From Clavaria fumosa (Eukaryota; Basidiomycota; Agaricomycetes; Agaricales; Clavariaceae): DNA of 64,000 bases. A model generated the notes under the pieces. The model was not told where the DNA came from, ran no database searches, and was given only the letters and a program-made list of their open reading frames with translations. Positions 1 through 11,701 of this stretch are shown piece by piece. The DNA is taken from NCBI GenBank assembly GCA_951802425.1, contig OX637802.1, forward strand, positions 1,178,001 to 1,242,000, read 5' to 3'. Positions within the stretch are counted from its first letter, which is position 1. Every line of letters begins with the position of its first letter. The position numbers and the translations under genes are program-made.

Positions 1-1753
1 CTACCATCACCCATGTGACCACTCCTATGACCTTGCGACCTTAACACTCAAACATGCCACCAATGGTCAGCTGCATATACCCTTCAAATTATGTTTCCCT
101 TCCTCTCCTCAGTCATCTATAACTATGTTATGTATGATCCGAGAATCCCCCCATAGTTATAGTTATGTATATGATTATTTAACCAGGTCGTGACCCGTGA
201 CTGGTCATGTGTTAGGGCCTGTCCCATCTTGATAGTAGTGCCGGAGATCGACTTGTTGGTGACCTATGCTGGAAACTCGCTAAGACCAATCAACTGTTGA
301 GCACAGTCGAGAATGCTTGGTCCTGGAAGGTCGTGAAGACGTCTGAGAAGATGTAAGAGTGAAGAAAGACAAGTATAGAGGAGGAAGACGTCGTTGGGAA
401 GGTCACGAAGCGTAAAGGAGGAAATTGACGAGGAGGGGGGAAATGGGTGATGATGAGAGGGTTGCGAAGTCGACCGATGAAATGTGAAGAAAGGAATAGA
501 TGAGGTGGGAGAAATTGATAACGCTGAGAAGGTCGCGAGGTCGACCGACGAAGCGTAGAGAAGGAAAAAGACGAGGTGAAAGAAATAGAGAATGTTGGAA
601 GGATCGCGGTGGTTGCGATGGTGTTGAGAAATGTGTTGGTGAAGGCGATGACTTTGCCAACCAACAGGTGAACCTGTAGGGTTCCAAGATCAGTACCAAG
701 ATGAATAATAGAGAATACTTAGATCGCGCGAGTTGTAGGAGTGCAGAGGGTGAGTTAGAACAGAGTAGAGTGTGTCTTGGCAATCTTGTGGTCACCAAGA
801 GAGACAAGACCTATCAATCACGGTGGTTCCAAGCTCAAAGGGCATACTAGCCTCAAGCTTAAACCAATGTGCGTCAATATCAAGTCTAGAGTACCATAAG
901 TACATGCGAGACCTTATATACGTATGTACAGAGAGTATAACGAAAAAGGGAAAGTACAGAGGTCGCCAGGCAACAAGACTATAGTAGTACGGGGTATGTT
1001 TAGTCGTAAAGTGACTAGGCGCATGTTCTACTAAGGTCGCGAGGGGTTAGGTATGCATAGGTAAGGTCGCGAAGATGACCTGTCACGGGTCACAACCTAG
1101 TTAAATAAGTATATACGTTGCTATAACTACGGAGGGATTCTCGGATCATAAGTAACGTAATTATGGACGACTGAGGAGAAGAAGGGACACATATTTGAAG
1201 TGTTCATACAGCTGACCATTGGTGGCGCGTTTGAGTGTTAAGGTTGCGAGATCATAAGAGCGATCACGTGGGTGATGCTAGTGACGCAGGTGACCTATGG
1301 GTGGGTAGTCATGTGGGTAACGCTGGTAACGCAAGTAATGGTCGTAACGCTGGTAACGTATTGGCGCTGGTAGTGGTAGCGCTGGGGGTGCCGCGCGGCA
1401 AGTCACGTGCTGGTGGAAGTAGACACATATCGGTGTGTCGCGCGTAGAATTGGTGGGTCCGGGTGAAGTATGCGCATAGGGTGAAGTAGTAGGAAGCGTC
1501 GTGAGTACAGCATGGTGGTCGCGAGTGTCATGTGAGTGTGGGGGAGGTTGGAGAGGCTTCCGGAAGGAGACAGCAGGTCCCGGAAGTGTGTAGAGGGACT
1601 CGCAAGGTTGTAGAGGGTCGTCGGGAAGCTCGTGGATGTGGGTGAAGTCGGCTTGGGCAGGAAAAATGAATGGGTCCTGACATCATGCTCATGACCTTAC
1701 CTATGTGTTCCTAACCCCTCGCAACCTTAGTAGAGCATGCACCTAGTTACTAT
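1..1753 (+). mobile_element. Old family-A LTR (partial), interrupted by a solo LTR
   Basis: Positions 1-209 and 1688-1753 match family-A LTR sequence also present at 3266-4668 and in the LTRs of the 14774-25279 element (for example CCTAACCCCTCGCAACCTTAG). The LTR begins left of the window. It is split by a reverse-oriented solo LTR at 210-1682, and it stops abruptly at 1753 after CTAGTTACTAT. In other copies the next bases are ACAACTAAACATACC, which are found on the minus strand ending at 12433. This is therefore the 5' half of the 5' LTR of an old family-A element whose other half was moved by an inversion. Confidence 0.85.
210..1682 (-). mobile_element. Family-A solo LTR, nested in an older LTR
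   Basis: On the minus strand this is a complete family-A LTR, running TGTCAGGACCCATTC to CCTAACA. It is flanked by a perfect 5-bp target duplication, TCATG at 205-209 and TCATG at 1683-1687. No internal region is present, so an element inserted into an older LTR and then lost its interior by LTR-LTR recombination. The 70-134 residue open frames inside it recur in every LTR copy and are LTR sequence, not genes. Confidence 0.93.
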
Positions 1754-2635
1754 GGGACTCCATGATCACAGAAGACCCAGTCTCAAAGGATCCAAGCAGC
1801 ACCAAGTCCTGTGAGGTCAAGGCCAATCACCTTGATGAGAGTTCGTTTCATGAACTTGTCGACAATGACAAGGATCGCATTGTGACCACATGAGAGGGGG
1901 AAAGGCCCAAAAATGTCCCAAGAAATAACTGCCCAGGGGCCCTCAGGGACAGGGTGCGGATGGAGTGGGGCAGCACGCCTGGTATGGTTGGGCTTCACTC
2001 ATTGGCATGTCTCACATCCACCTGCATACCGATTAGAATCCTTCACCATGCCCACCCACCAGTAGGACCTCAACAGTGCCACCCTCAGCTTCTGTGGACC
2101 AGGGTGCCCAGCAATGGGGAGGTCATGCTCAAAGGTGAGCACTGCCTCATGTGCCTCTGTGGGCACCCATGTGATTTCCGCCTTCCACCAGAGTCCCATC
2201 TGATCTCTTGTCCACTCATTGTCAAGCTCCTCCGGCTTCTGCACATGTACCACGCTGTTTTTCTGGAGTAGCAACTCCATCTCTGATGTGAATGATGTCT
2301 GGATCTCAGCCTCTGGGAAGACCTGTACTGGCACATCCTCCTCCACCATCTCTCCATAGTCTGGCCTCTGTGAGAGTGCATCAGCTTTCATGTTTGACTT
2401 CCCAGTGCAGTACTTAATCTCAAAGTCAAAGCACTGGAGCTCTCCGACCCAATGGACCTGCCTTGGTTTCAACTTCTGGGGCTTCTGGAAGTACTGGAGG
2501 TTCACATGGTCTGTCCAGATCTCAATTGTCTCATCTGCTCCAATGAGGTATGCCTGCCACTCGTGAAGTGCCTGAATCATGGCCAAGAACTCCTTGTTGT
2601 ACTTGGGGGAGTGGGTCATCACAAGTGTGGCATGA
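1754..2635 (-). pseudogene. Gypsy pol fragment: RNase H to start of integrase core
   Basis: The minus-strand translation is colinear with the family-B-like gypsy pol at 57321-60869. It covers the end of RNase H (YNKEFLAMIQALHEWQAYL, IWTDHVNLQYF), the integrase zinc-binding region (GHPGPQKLR, CETCQ), and the core up to the residues before the second catalytic Asp. A TGA stop near 1783 breaks the frame. The fragment ends at 1754, exactly where the plus-strand fragment at 12434 resumes the same protein (…HGVP then QKVVSDRG). The RNase H edge near 2635 meets Helitron-derived sequence. Confidence 0.88.
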
Positions 2636-2639
2636 ACGA

Positions 2640-3217
2640 GTTCTTTTATACATTTCCTTTTTCATTTCTTTTTCATTCTTTTGATAATTGCATATTTTAG
2701 AGGCCTTCAGAAACCATCAGAACAATGTATCTTCCCAAAAATTCCAACTCAATCCTGTGCATACACTGCCATAACCAGTGCTCTTCCTCTGCAAGACCTC
2801 AGCTGCCCATTTGACATCAATCCAACATTTCCATCTGGTTCACATAGTGCTCCAGTTGTCCTTCCATCATGGTACCAAATTGTTCCCTACACTTGCACCT
2901 CTGGGGCCTGTGGGATAAGCTATTGGATCTGCAGAATGAAGTGCAAATCTAATATCATCCCTGACTTTTTCAAGAGACACTGAACCCTCCAGATGCTGTT
3001 TGAATCCTCTATCCAGAGCAGTAAGGTAGTGATTTCCAAAGTTTCTAAAGTGTCTTGACCAGGCTTTAGGATCCTTGGTCCAAATATGATATAAAATCAC
3101 AAGGAGTGAGTCATATGCACAGCTATAGTTATCTCCATCCCAAACAAGCCCAGTTGGCCCTTCAATATTATTTATAGCAGATGATGATGCAGATATCTTT
3201 TGCTTTTTAGAAGTTGA

Positions 3218-3249
<32 letters not shown>

Positions 3250-3265
3250 CATGCATTTGTTGTCT
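2640..3265 (-). pseudogene. Helitron C-terminal fragment with NYSCAYDS domain
   Basis: The minus-strand frame starts with an acidic run (nine Asp from an ATC microsatellite) and continues into GLVWDGDNYSCAYDSLL and ILYHIWTKDPKAW. From memory of the family, this module closes the Rep-helicase protein of fungal Helitrons. The Cys in NYSCAYDS resembles a cysteine-protease nucleophile, but that is inference only. The frame decays near 2867. It begins at 3264 with RQQMHAFDDD, which continues in frame from the helicase fragment ending at 7377 if 3266-7377 is inverted. Confidence 0.7.
3216..3245. repeat. (ATC)n microsatellite
   Basis: About ten tandem ATC units. On the minus strand they encode the poly-Asp stretch of the Helitron C-terminal fragment. 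Confidence 0.9.
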
Positions 3266-4668
3266 CATTCATTTTTCCCTTGCCCAAGCTGACTCTACCA
3301 CCTACGAACCTCCCGACAACCCTCTACAACCTCGCGAGCTCCTATACATACTTCCGGAACCCGCCATCCTCTTCTGGAAGCCTCCCCGACCTCCCCCGCA
3401 TTCACATGACACTCATGACCACTATACCATACTCACAACACCTCTCTTCACCTCACCTACATGTATACTTTGCCCAGACCCACCACCTCGACACGCAACA
3501 TGCTGTTGCGCATCTCCTTCAGCCAGCACATGACTTGCCATGCGGCACCCCTGGTGCTACCACTACCAGCACTAATATGTTACCAGCATTACAGCTGTTA
3601 CCCGCATTACCAGCATTACCCATGTGACCTCCCGCCCAAGGTCACCTGTGTCACTACCATCACCCATGTGACTGCTCCTATGACCTCATGACCTTAACAC
3701 TCAAACGCACCACCAACGGTCAGCTGCATATACCCTTCAAATTATGTTCCCCTTCCTCTCCTCAGTTGTCTATAACTACATTACGTATGATCCGAGAATC
3801 CCCCTGTAGTTATAGTTATGTATATGATTATTTAACCAGGTCACGACCCGTGACTGGTCATGCTCGTGACCTTACCTATGTGTTCCTAACCCCTCGTGAC
3901 CTTAGTAGAGCACACGCCTAGTTACTATACAACTAAACATACCCCGCACTACTATAGTTCTGTCACCTGGTGACCTCTGTACTTTTCCTCTTTCATTATA
4001 CTCTTCTGTATACATGTATATAAGTCTCGCATGTACTTCTCAGACTGTAGACTTGATATTGACACACTTTTGGTTTAAGCTTGAGGCCATGATGCCCTTT
4101 GAGCTTGGAACCATCACAATTGATAAGTCTTGTCTCTCTTGGTGACCTCAAGATCGCCAAGACACCTCTGCTCTATTCTAACTTGTCCTCCGTGCTCATA
4201 TAAACTTGCACACTTAAGTATTCTCTTCTATTCATCTTGGTACTGATTCTTCGAACCCCGTAGGTTCTCCCATTGGTTGGCAAAGTCATTGCCTTCACCG
4301 ACTTATCTCTCAACACTGTTGCAACTACTTGCGACCTTCTCAACAACATCTCTTTCTCCCACTTCATCTATTTCTCTTTCTACACTTCGTCGGTTGACCT
4401 TGCGACCTCTCAGTGGCATCTCTTCTCTCCCAACTTGTCTTTTTCCTCTTTACACTTTGTCTACCAACTTCATGACCTTCCCAGCAACGTCTTCCTTCTC
4501 CCTACTTGTCTATTTCTGTTCTTACACTCTTTCAGATGTCCTCACAACCTTCTGGGACTGAGCATTCTCAACTGTGCTCAACAGTTAATTGGTCTTAGTG
4601 AGTTTCCAGGATCAGTCACCAACAAGTTGACCTTCAGTACTATTTACAAGACGGGACAGGCCCTAACA
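3266..4668 (+). mobile_element. Family-A LTR lacking its first ~9 bp
   Basis: Runs from CATTCATTTTTCCC to CAGGCCCTAACA and is colinear with the 23793-25279 LTR. The terminal TGTCAGGAC is missing here but present on the minus strand at 7378-7386, directly next to the polypurine tract of the old family-A element. This LTR is therefore best read as that element's 3' LTR, moved by a small inversion. The five bases after it are CCCAG (4669-4673). The opposite target-site copy would lie left of the window. Confidence 0.85.
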
Positions 4669-7377
4669 CCCAGATGGACCATGTGAAATTTGTGTTGACC
4701 CAATCCAACCTGAAGTTGTACAATCAAGCCATGCTTGGAAGACAGCAGTGCAGGAACAGAGACAGAAGGTCCTTGAAGACAGAAGCAAGCATCACAGCTT
4801 AAGTGACCAAAAAGGACTTTCTGAATATACAGATCCTAATGCCAATGATGTCAGAATTGTAGACCAGTCTTACCTGACCAAAAACTTCAAGGCCAAGTCC
4901 AACTCTTCACAAATGTTCATTGATCAAATTTCAATTTAAAAAATGCTGAGCAAGAAAGAGCATTCAGAATCATTGCCAATCATGCTTCAACCCCTCAATG
5001 TGAGCAGTTGAATATGTATCTGGGTGGTATGGGAGGCACAGGAAAATCTCAAGTCATTAAGGCACTCATGTCATTTTTCAAGCACAGAAATGAGTCTCAT
5101 AGATTTGTTGTACTTGCACCTACTGGAACTGCTGCAGCTCTTTTTGGTGGCTCAACATATCATTCATTTCTTGGAATAAGATCAGGCAACACAAGTGCAA
5201 AAAATGCAAGTGTAACTATTTCTCAGCTCAGAGGAAGGGTTGAAGGTGTTGACTATATATTTTTGGATGAACTTTCAATGCTGTCCTGCCATGATATGTT
5301 TAAAATTAGCTCCCAGCTTGCCAAGGCCATGGTTGTCTCTCACTTGCCATTTGGTGGACTAACATGATATTCTCAGGTGATTTTGCTCAGCTACCTCCTG
5401 TTGGTGGTGCATCTCTATATAGTGGTGGTGTAGGAACACAACCTGACTCTGGATTAAGACCACATCTTCAGGAATCTGCAATTGGAAAGGCTTTGTGGCA
5501 TCAAGTAACTACAGTTGTCATCTTGAGAGAGAACATGAGACAAAAGACACAGACTCCAGAAGATAAGGCATTAAGAACTGCATTGGTTAATATGAGATAT
5601 GGTGCCTGTACACCTGAAGACATTAAATTTTTGAGATCAAGGATTGCTGGAATACAGCCTGGGCAGCCCAAAGTATCATCAAAGTACTTCAGGAATGTGG
5701 CAATAATATGTGGAATTCATACCCAGAAAGACATGATTAATCAGCTTGGATGTCAAAGATTTGCAGATGAAACAGGCCAAAAGCTCACCAACATTTACTC
5801 CATTGATAGATGGGCTCAAGATTCTGATCAAGTCAACAGGAGTAAAGGAAAGGCAAAGTCATCTTCTAGACTCAGACATACATCCAATGACATTAACTTT
5901 GATGATCAGCTGGAAATCTGGAAAGTCCGCCCTGGAGCAACTGAGCATTTTCCAGGCAAGTTATCTTTTTGCATAGGCATGCCTATAATGATTAGAAATA
6001 ATGATGCAACTGAACTTTGCATCACAAAGGGCCAGGAAGGATTTGTAGCTGGTTGGCAATCAACAGTGGGTCCACATGGCAAGCAAGTGCTTGACACTCT
6101 ATTTATCAAGCTAGATAATCCCCCTTTGACTGTCAACATCTCTGGATTACCTGAAAATGTGGTTCCAATTGTAAAAAGCAAGAAAACCATTCAATGCACT
6201 TTTCCAAGTGACTTGAGAGCATCTATTGAGAGACAACAAGTCTGGGCACTTCCAAACTTTGCAATGACTGCCCATGCTTCTCAGGGAAAGACCAGACCAT
6301 ACAATGTTGTCCATCTGAACAGTTGCAGCAATCATATGGCATATTACACTGCATTGTCTCGCAGTGCTAGTGCAGGAGGTACCATAATCATACAAGGGTT
6401 TGACCCCAGAGTGATTACAAAAGGTTGCTCTGGCTATCTCAGACAGGAATTTAGAGAACTAGAACTTCTTGATGAGATTACCAGACTCAGGTACAGTCAT
6501 CCACCGGTCCTTGAACCAGCACCGGTCCTTGAAACAAATTTTTTTAAACACTCATACAACAAACCTATGACCTCAAAAATGGTACTAGCTTGGCCTACAT
6601 AGTCTTGTACATACAGGTAAAATTGGATTTGCCAGTTGCATGCTTGGATCTCAAATGAGATTGAATTTATTGCATAATTTTTGTAAATTTGCATTCTTGG
6701 CCTCATAATAAGTTTTGAAAAAAATCATACATTGAACTGTGATAGTACTCTACATGGTCTACTGCAATTTAGACTAAGGAAACACTTCTACAGAGAGGGA
6801 GAGACCATCTCTTGCAAAGTGGCTGTTATCATGTCACATCACACTGACTCACTGTCACTCACTGGTGCATGCAGCATGATGCGGCATGCGTGACATGACG
6901 TCTGGTTCAAGGACTAATATTACTACTGATAACAAGTTTTTTCAGAGATTGGCCCCGATATTAGCCAATTTCAATCTGATTTAGACTAAAATGGGCAGTC
7001 ATGTGGCTTAGAGGGTACTAATTTGATAGGTATTACCCGATTTTATTAAACTAGAATACACATTTCGTGACACTTGCCTGAAAAATTCACTGGTGCAAGG
7101 ACCGGTGGATGACTGTATGAAGAAAGGCTTCCTGAACAAATTCAGGGTAGTACAAGAAGTGCAATTCTTCAGTTGTTTCAACAGTGTAATGGTGCAGACT
7201 ATGTTCCAGCCAAAATGGATGGGCTACTCAGATGGTCAGCTAAGGATCCCCTTGTATTAGACTCAGCAATAGATAGTCCATGGCAGATCATAGACAAGCA
7301 CAAAGGCAGCACTGGATCGCCTTTGAGGAAGGACAACACTTCATATGTACCTGCAAAAGGTAGTCAGGCCTTGAAGA
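4669..7377 (+). pseudogene. Helitron Pif1-like helicase region, disrupted
   Basis: This encodes the helicase half of a fungal Helitron protein. Motifs in order are Walker A GGMGGTGKSQ (about 5025), YIFLDELSML (5257), SGDFAQLPPVGG (5372), FAMTAHASQGKT (6260) and YYTALSRS (6343). A one-base loss near 5357 shifts the frame, so the sequence falls in two main open stretches (5008-5367 and 5364-6602). A 622-bp MITE at 6494-7115 interrupts the gene. Skipping it, with one TA kept, continues the protein in frame (LRYEERLPEQ, then GADYVPAKMDGLLRWS). The Rep part is absent here. The C-terminal part is at 2640-3265 in opposite orientation. Confidence 0.88.
6494..7115. mobile_element. Tc1/mariner-type MITE (622 bp) with TA target duplication
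   Basis: Terminal inverted repeats CAGTCATCCACCGGTCCTTG and CAAGGACCGGTGGATGACTG are perfect over 20 bp. They are bounded by TA at 6492-6493 and 7116-7117. The left end carries a second partial copy of the TIR (ACCGGTCCTTG). No coding potential is seen. Insertion into the Helitron helicase frame is exact. A TA target and the absence of a transposase indicate a non-autonomous Tc1/mariner-like element. Confidence 0.9.
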
Positions 7378-7499
7378 GTCCTGACATTACCCCTCCTTCA
7401 AGCCTTGAGCCCTGTGAGAGTGGAGATCATGTGACAATTAGTCAGCATGATGTTTGTTGATCAGGTCACAACACCTGAAAATTTTCTTGTCCAACCATC

Positions 7500-9525
7500 A
7501 TGGTCTCTGCCTTCATCAAACAACACGAACCCAAAACTGAGAAAGATGAAAACAAGGTCACGCACGAAATGCACATCTACAACGAAACGGAACCAGGCAT
7601 CAACCTGGGGATTTTGGAAGACACACTAGCCTGTCAAAAGGCTGAACAGGTGCAACATGCGCTTCTTCGAGCCAAAGCCCCGGGTCACAAGAAGGTGCGA
7701 GGCAATGTCACAAGCATGAGCGAGACAGCGGGCGACATCATGGGCTCAAGTGGGGCAGTGGAGGACATCGTGGGCCCCAGCAGGATGGGGGACAACGTCA
7801 CAGGCGAGACTGATCCATCGCCCATGGAGTTCCTGAGGTCGTGGAAGAAGATTGGGTTAACAAGGAGTGGAACAAGAGGGAGCAAGAGGTGTGTAATATT
7901 AGTTCTCATTTCCACTTCTTTTTCTGATCATTGAGCCATAGGACTGCAACAATTGTGTTGTGAAGGGTTGGCAGTACGAGTGCAGTGCTGCTGGCAAATA
8001 TCATCAGTGCACAGAGGACCACGGGAAATGTTCATGGGTCCAGGACTTTTGTCAGTGGCGCATCAAGAACAAGTATGGGTGGGATGACGTGCAGGTTGAT
8101 GAGGCGCTGAGGTGCGTGGAAGGGTCGGTGACAGCGGCAAAAAGTACGCCAGTGGTCGTGAGTTGAGTGGGGCCGAAATACCCCATGATACCGATCCCGG
8201 AGACTCTGACAAGGGCAGGATGGGGGAAACGAATGAGGGCAAGGTTGCGATCACCAACGCTGGGTCCGTTGACATTGAGAAGGTGAGTTGCAAGGTCATT
8301 GTCATTGAGGGGGTTGGTAGAGGAGGGAGAAAAGGTCACAGAGACTTTAGTCCCAAGAGGCAATCTCAAGAGAGAGCTCGCAACACTCTGGCAACAAGTC
8401 GCAGAGCCCACACAGAAGACAGGGTGGGTGCTGAAGTCCATGAGGGAGACGGAGTTGGAGGTGGAGTTGGCAGCGGTGAGGCGTGAATTGGAGGAGATGG
8501 AGATGAATTTTGAAATCCTCCGAGGGGAGTGGCAAAGTAAGTGATTGCTTTTTGTATTATTGCATTGCAGATTAAATTTTGCACCAACCAGAACAAGAGG
8601 TGAAGTTGAAGGAGGCATGCTGAGATTTGGAGGTAGTGAGGGGCAGACAGGCACAAAGGGGTGGAAAAGGTAAGTTTTCAATATTTCCTAGTATTCCGCA
8701 ACTTTACTAAAGTCACGAGTCTGTAGAGAAGGGCAGAGAGGTTGAGGAAGTGCATGTGGACTCAACGAAAGCATCCACATCTAGGGGAGTGCATGTGAAG
8801 GTTGCAGAGTTGACGGCATGGAAGGAGGAGGTGGAGAGAGATTTCGAGGCTCTCCATGGAGAATGGCAAGGTGAGTTTTATTTGTCTCTTCTGCATACTT
8901 ACACTTATTTCTCCTTTTTCTTTTTAGAACAAGAGGTCAATCTCCAGGGGACATGATGCAAGTTGGAAGAGGTGTGATGTGAGTTGGAGAAGTCGCAAGG
9001 AGATTACAAGGGTAAGTTTATTGGTTGTGATGGTCGAAATATATTGATTTTCACCTTCAGAATCATTGGTAATGTTGGAGGAGGCGTGGGGAGAGTCGCA
9101 GGAGATGAGGATCGCTTTAGAAGGGTCACGAGGACAGAAAGAACATGAGTGGCCAATCGAGGAATTAAAATAAGTTGATATTCAACGATTTATCAGGGAT
9201 GGACGAGGTTTCACGGGCATTGTGCAGATGGGTCAGCGAGTTCTGTGCATGGGGGCATCGCAGCTTGGAAGTCATGTTCTTTGGTTATGAAGAGCTACTT
9301 TGTAAGCTGTTGAGTGGGGTGGAGTTGTCATTGGTGACAAAGTGGGTGGAAAAAGAACAAGATCGATTATGGGCTGAATTAATGGGGTTCCCGCAAGTTG
9401 ATCAGACTGGACAGTTGTTGAAAGATGAGGAGGAAGGGAAGGAGGAAGTGGAAGGGATGGATATAGGGGGGGGAAAGGTGGTCGAAGGGTCGCGGAAGGG
9501 GAAGGAAAGGGCTTGCGACCAGTAG
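7500..9525 (+). pseudogene. Decayed copy of family-A antisense Cys-cluster/coiled-coil gene
   Basis: Colinear with the spliced gene at 21631-23676. It starts MVSAFIKQHE (intact copy MVSTFIKQHE), keeps ETEPGINLGILED, the Cys-rich segment around 7945-8040, the heptad-like RELATLWQQVAEP region (8360-8540), and the tail GSRKGKERACDQ ending at 9525. GT-AG introns occur at equivalent places, for example after GEWQ near 8536 and 8871. Two cluster cysteines are lost (QYE and KYH in place of QCE and KCR, both TGC/TGT to TAC/TAT), so the metal cluster would not form. This copy is a pseudogene but shows that the accessory gene belongs to the element family. Confidence 0.85.
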
Positions 9526-9659
9526 ATAGTCTTTTTCTTGTGATATTTTTCTTGTGTATATATGGTTGTGAATCTGAAATGTGAAAACGAGTGAAGAAAA
9601 AGGAGAGGCAAGGAACTTGAGAGGAAAAGGAATGAATTGCAGCCTGTGCGAGTATGGGG

Positions 9660-11648
9660 GTTGATTCGTTGCGACTCAGAGTTCCCCCAGAAACTCGTGA
9701 GTTGCTTCCTCATTGAACTCTTCATGTAGGTTGTCCATATTCTCTTCGACCTCTTTCACGACCTTGTAAGTTTCTTTGGAGTCTTCTTCTCCTTCCTCCA
9801 AGGTGAAGACAGATCATCCTGTTACTTGTTGGTCAGGGCATGCAGTGCTGAAATGGCCTGGTTTTCCACATCTCAAACACAGGTTTCCCTGATGGCATTG
9901 TTCTTGCTCTTCTTCGCTAAGTGGAACATACAACAGATTCGGATTCAGTTGGGGAGGCAGACTAAAAGGTTGCAAGGGGGTCGCGGGCATTCCTGCGGCT
10001 GGGTTAGGCGTCATAAGGTTGTTACCAGCAGGGGAATAAGGTCATGACATTGGTGAGAGGTTGGGGTTTCTGCCAGGTTGGGCAGGAGGACAAGGGGCTG
10101 GTGGGTTGGTACGGAATTGAGTCCGGCAGGTCTCGCTTTCGTATTCCCAGTGTCTCTGGTCAATCTGCATAGCCAAATCTCGTAGTTCCTGGTACATTGT
10201 GGGTCGCAGGATGACTTTCATAGCCTCCTTGATATGCGTGGACATTGAGCGATATAATTCTGATTGTAGAGCAGCTGAATTCCAGTTAGACTCGAAGGCA
10301 AATGACTCGAAGTGGATAATATGGTTCGAGAACTGCTCGTTTTTGCCCATCTGTAACCTACAGAGGTTCTGGTCTGCTTCAATCTGCATGTTTACCACTC
10401 CAAACATCCCTCCAAACTCACAAATGAATCCTTCCCACAAGTGTAAGGCTGGGTGCTCAGGATTGAATTGAAGGAGGGAGGTGTAGTGGCTCTGTGCAGT
10501 GTCTGTGAAGTAAGAGGCCACAAAAGTAACCTTCTCGTGGTCTCCCTGGAAGGTTATGGGCTTTGTGAAGAAAAGGTCATGAGGCATTCCATGATGAAGG
10601 GTTTCCATCTGGGCTGGTCGCAACCATTGAAGGGCCCGGGACATCTGCTCTCGAGTTTGAATTCTCGGGCAAGGGCATCTCAAGTCGATGGTACTTTGAT
10701 GGGAGGGGCCTGGTAATAGTAATGGTGATGGTGGGTACCAGGGGCCTCATCTTGAAGTACAGTGGTGATGTGTAGAGGCATAGGGTGGACCAGAGGGACC
10801 TGTGGAGCTTCAGCCTGAGATGGGGCATGAGATGCTGGTTGTGTCTCCATCGGAGGTACTGGTCATGCTTCCAGTTGAGAAATATGGAAGGGTTCGACCG
10901 GTATCTCAAGGTGGGGGGCAGGCTGAAGAGTTGCTTCGGTCCCTACAGGGTCACGGGGAAGTGCCCTACTTGGGGTAGCAGTTGGTTGTGTCCAAGTCAG
11001 CCAGCTGCTGCGAGGGGTGGTGTACCTAGGGATCCTGGAAATAATGGCGGGTTGCTTGTTGGGTGCAGCAGGATTCATGAAATTCTGCAGAGATTGAGCC
11101 ACTACCTGGAAAAGCGGGGCCATATCTCAGGGTCCTCTAGCAGGCTGAACCTGTCTCGAAGGTCACAAGGGAGTATCCAGGTCAGGAGGAGTCAGAACTC
11201 TGTGGTCAGTAGTTCCTGGATACTGACACTGACTCTCATATAATCAGTTCTGCTGATCTGCATGGAATCCATCCATCAATCATACCAAAGCCTCATAGAG
11301 GTTTGTGGTCTCTATGAGATACACTAGCTCTTCATCGAGGGTGCCTGTTTCATACTGGTGGCAAGTGTTCTTTAAAATCTGGTAAGTACAGAGGCGGGGA
11401 TGATCAAAGTGCAGGTAGCCAAGCTGTTCCACAAGGGACTTGGCTTCTTCACATGGGGACGAAGTGTGGCTAGGAGTGATTTGGGCGGTTTCTTCGGGTT
11501 GTGATTGAATGACAGATGCCGGTCGCTCCTGAACAGTAGTGGGCAGCTCGCAGGTGGTCTCCAAGGCCATTGGAGTAATCGCACAGCTGCCTGTGTGGGT
11601 CTGAAAGTGATGAGTAATGGGTTGGGGGGGAGTGTGACTGGTGGACAT
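9660..11648 (-). pseudogene. Family-A gag, decayed but with its N-terminal part
   Basis: The minus strand from ATG at 11648 (MSTSHTPPQPITHHFQ) through several in-frame stops to a zinc knuckle CLRCGKPGHFSTACP near 9850. It aligns with the gag of the younger copy (MAPLFQV…, FQGDHEKVTF, RSMSTHIKEAMKVI). It also holds about 125 N-terminal codons (11280-11648) that the younger copy has deleted, so it shows where gag really begins. Stops such as TGA at 11280 and in the 11100-11240 stretch make it non-functional. Confidence 0.85.
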
Positions 11649-11701
11649 AATATGGTGTTCCGGGTGTTGAGTGGTGGGGCGAGGGGGAGACTTGATATTA
11701 T

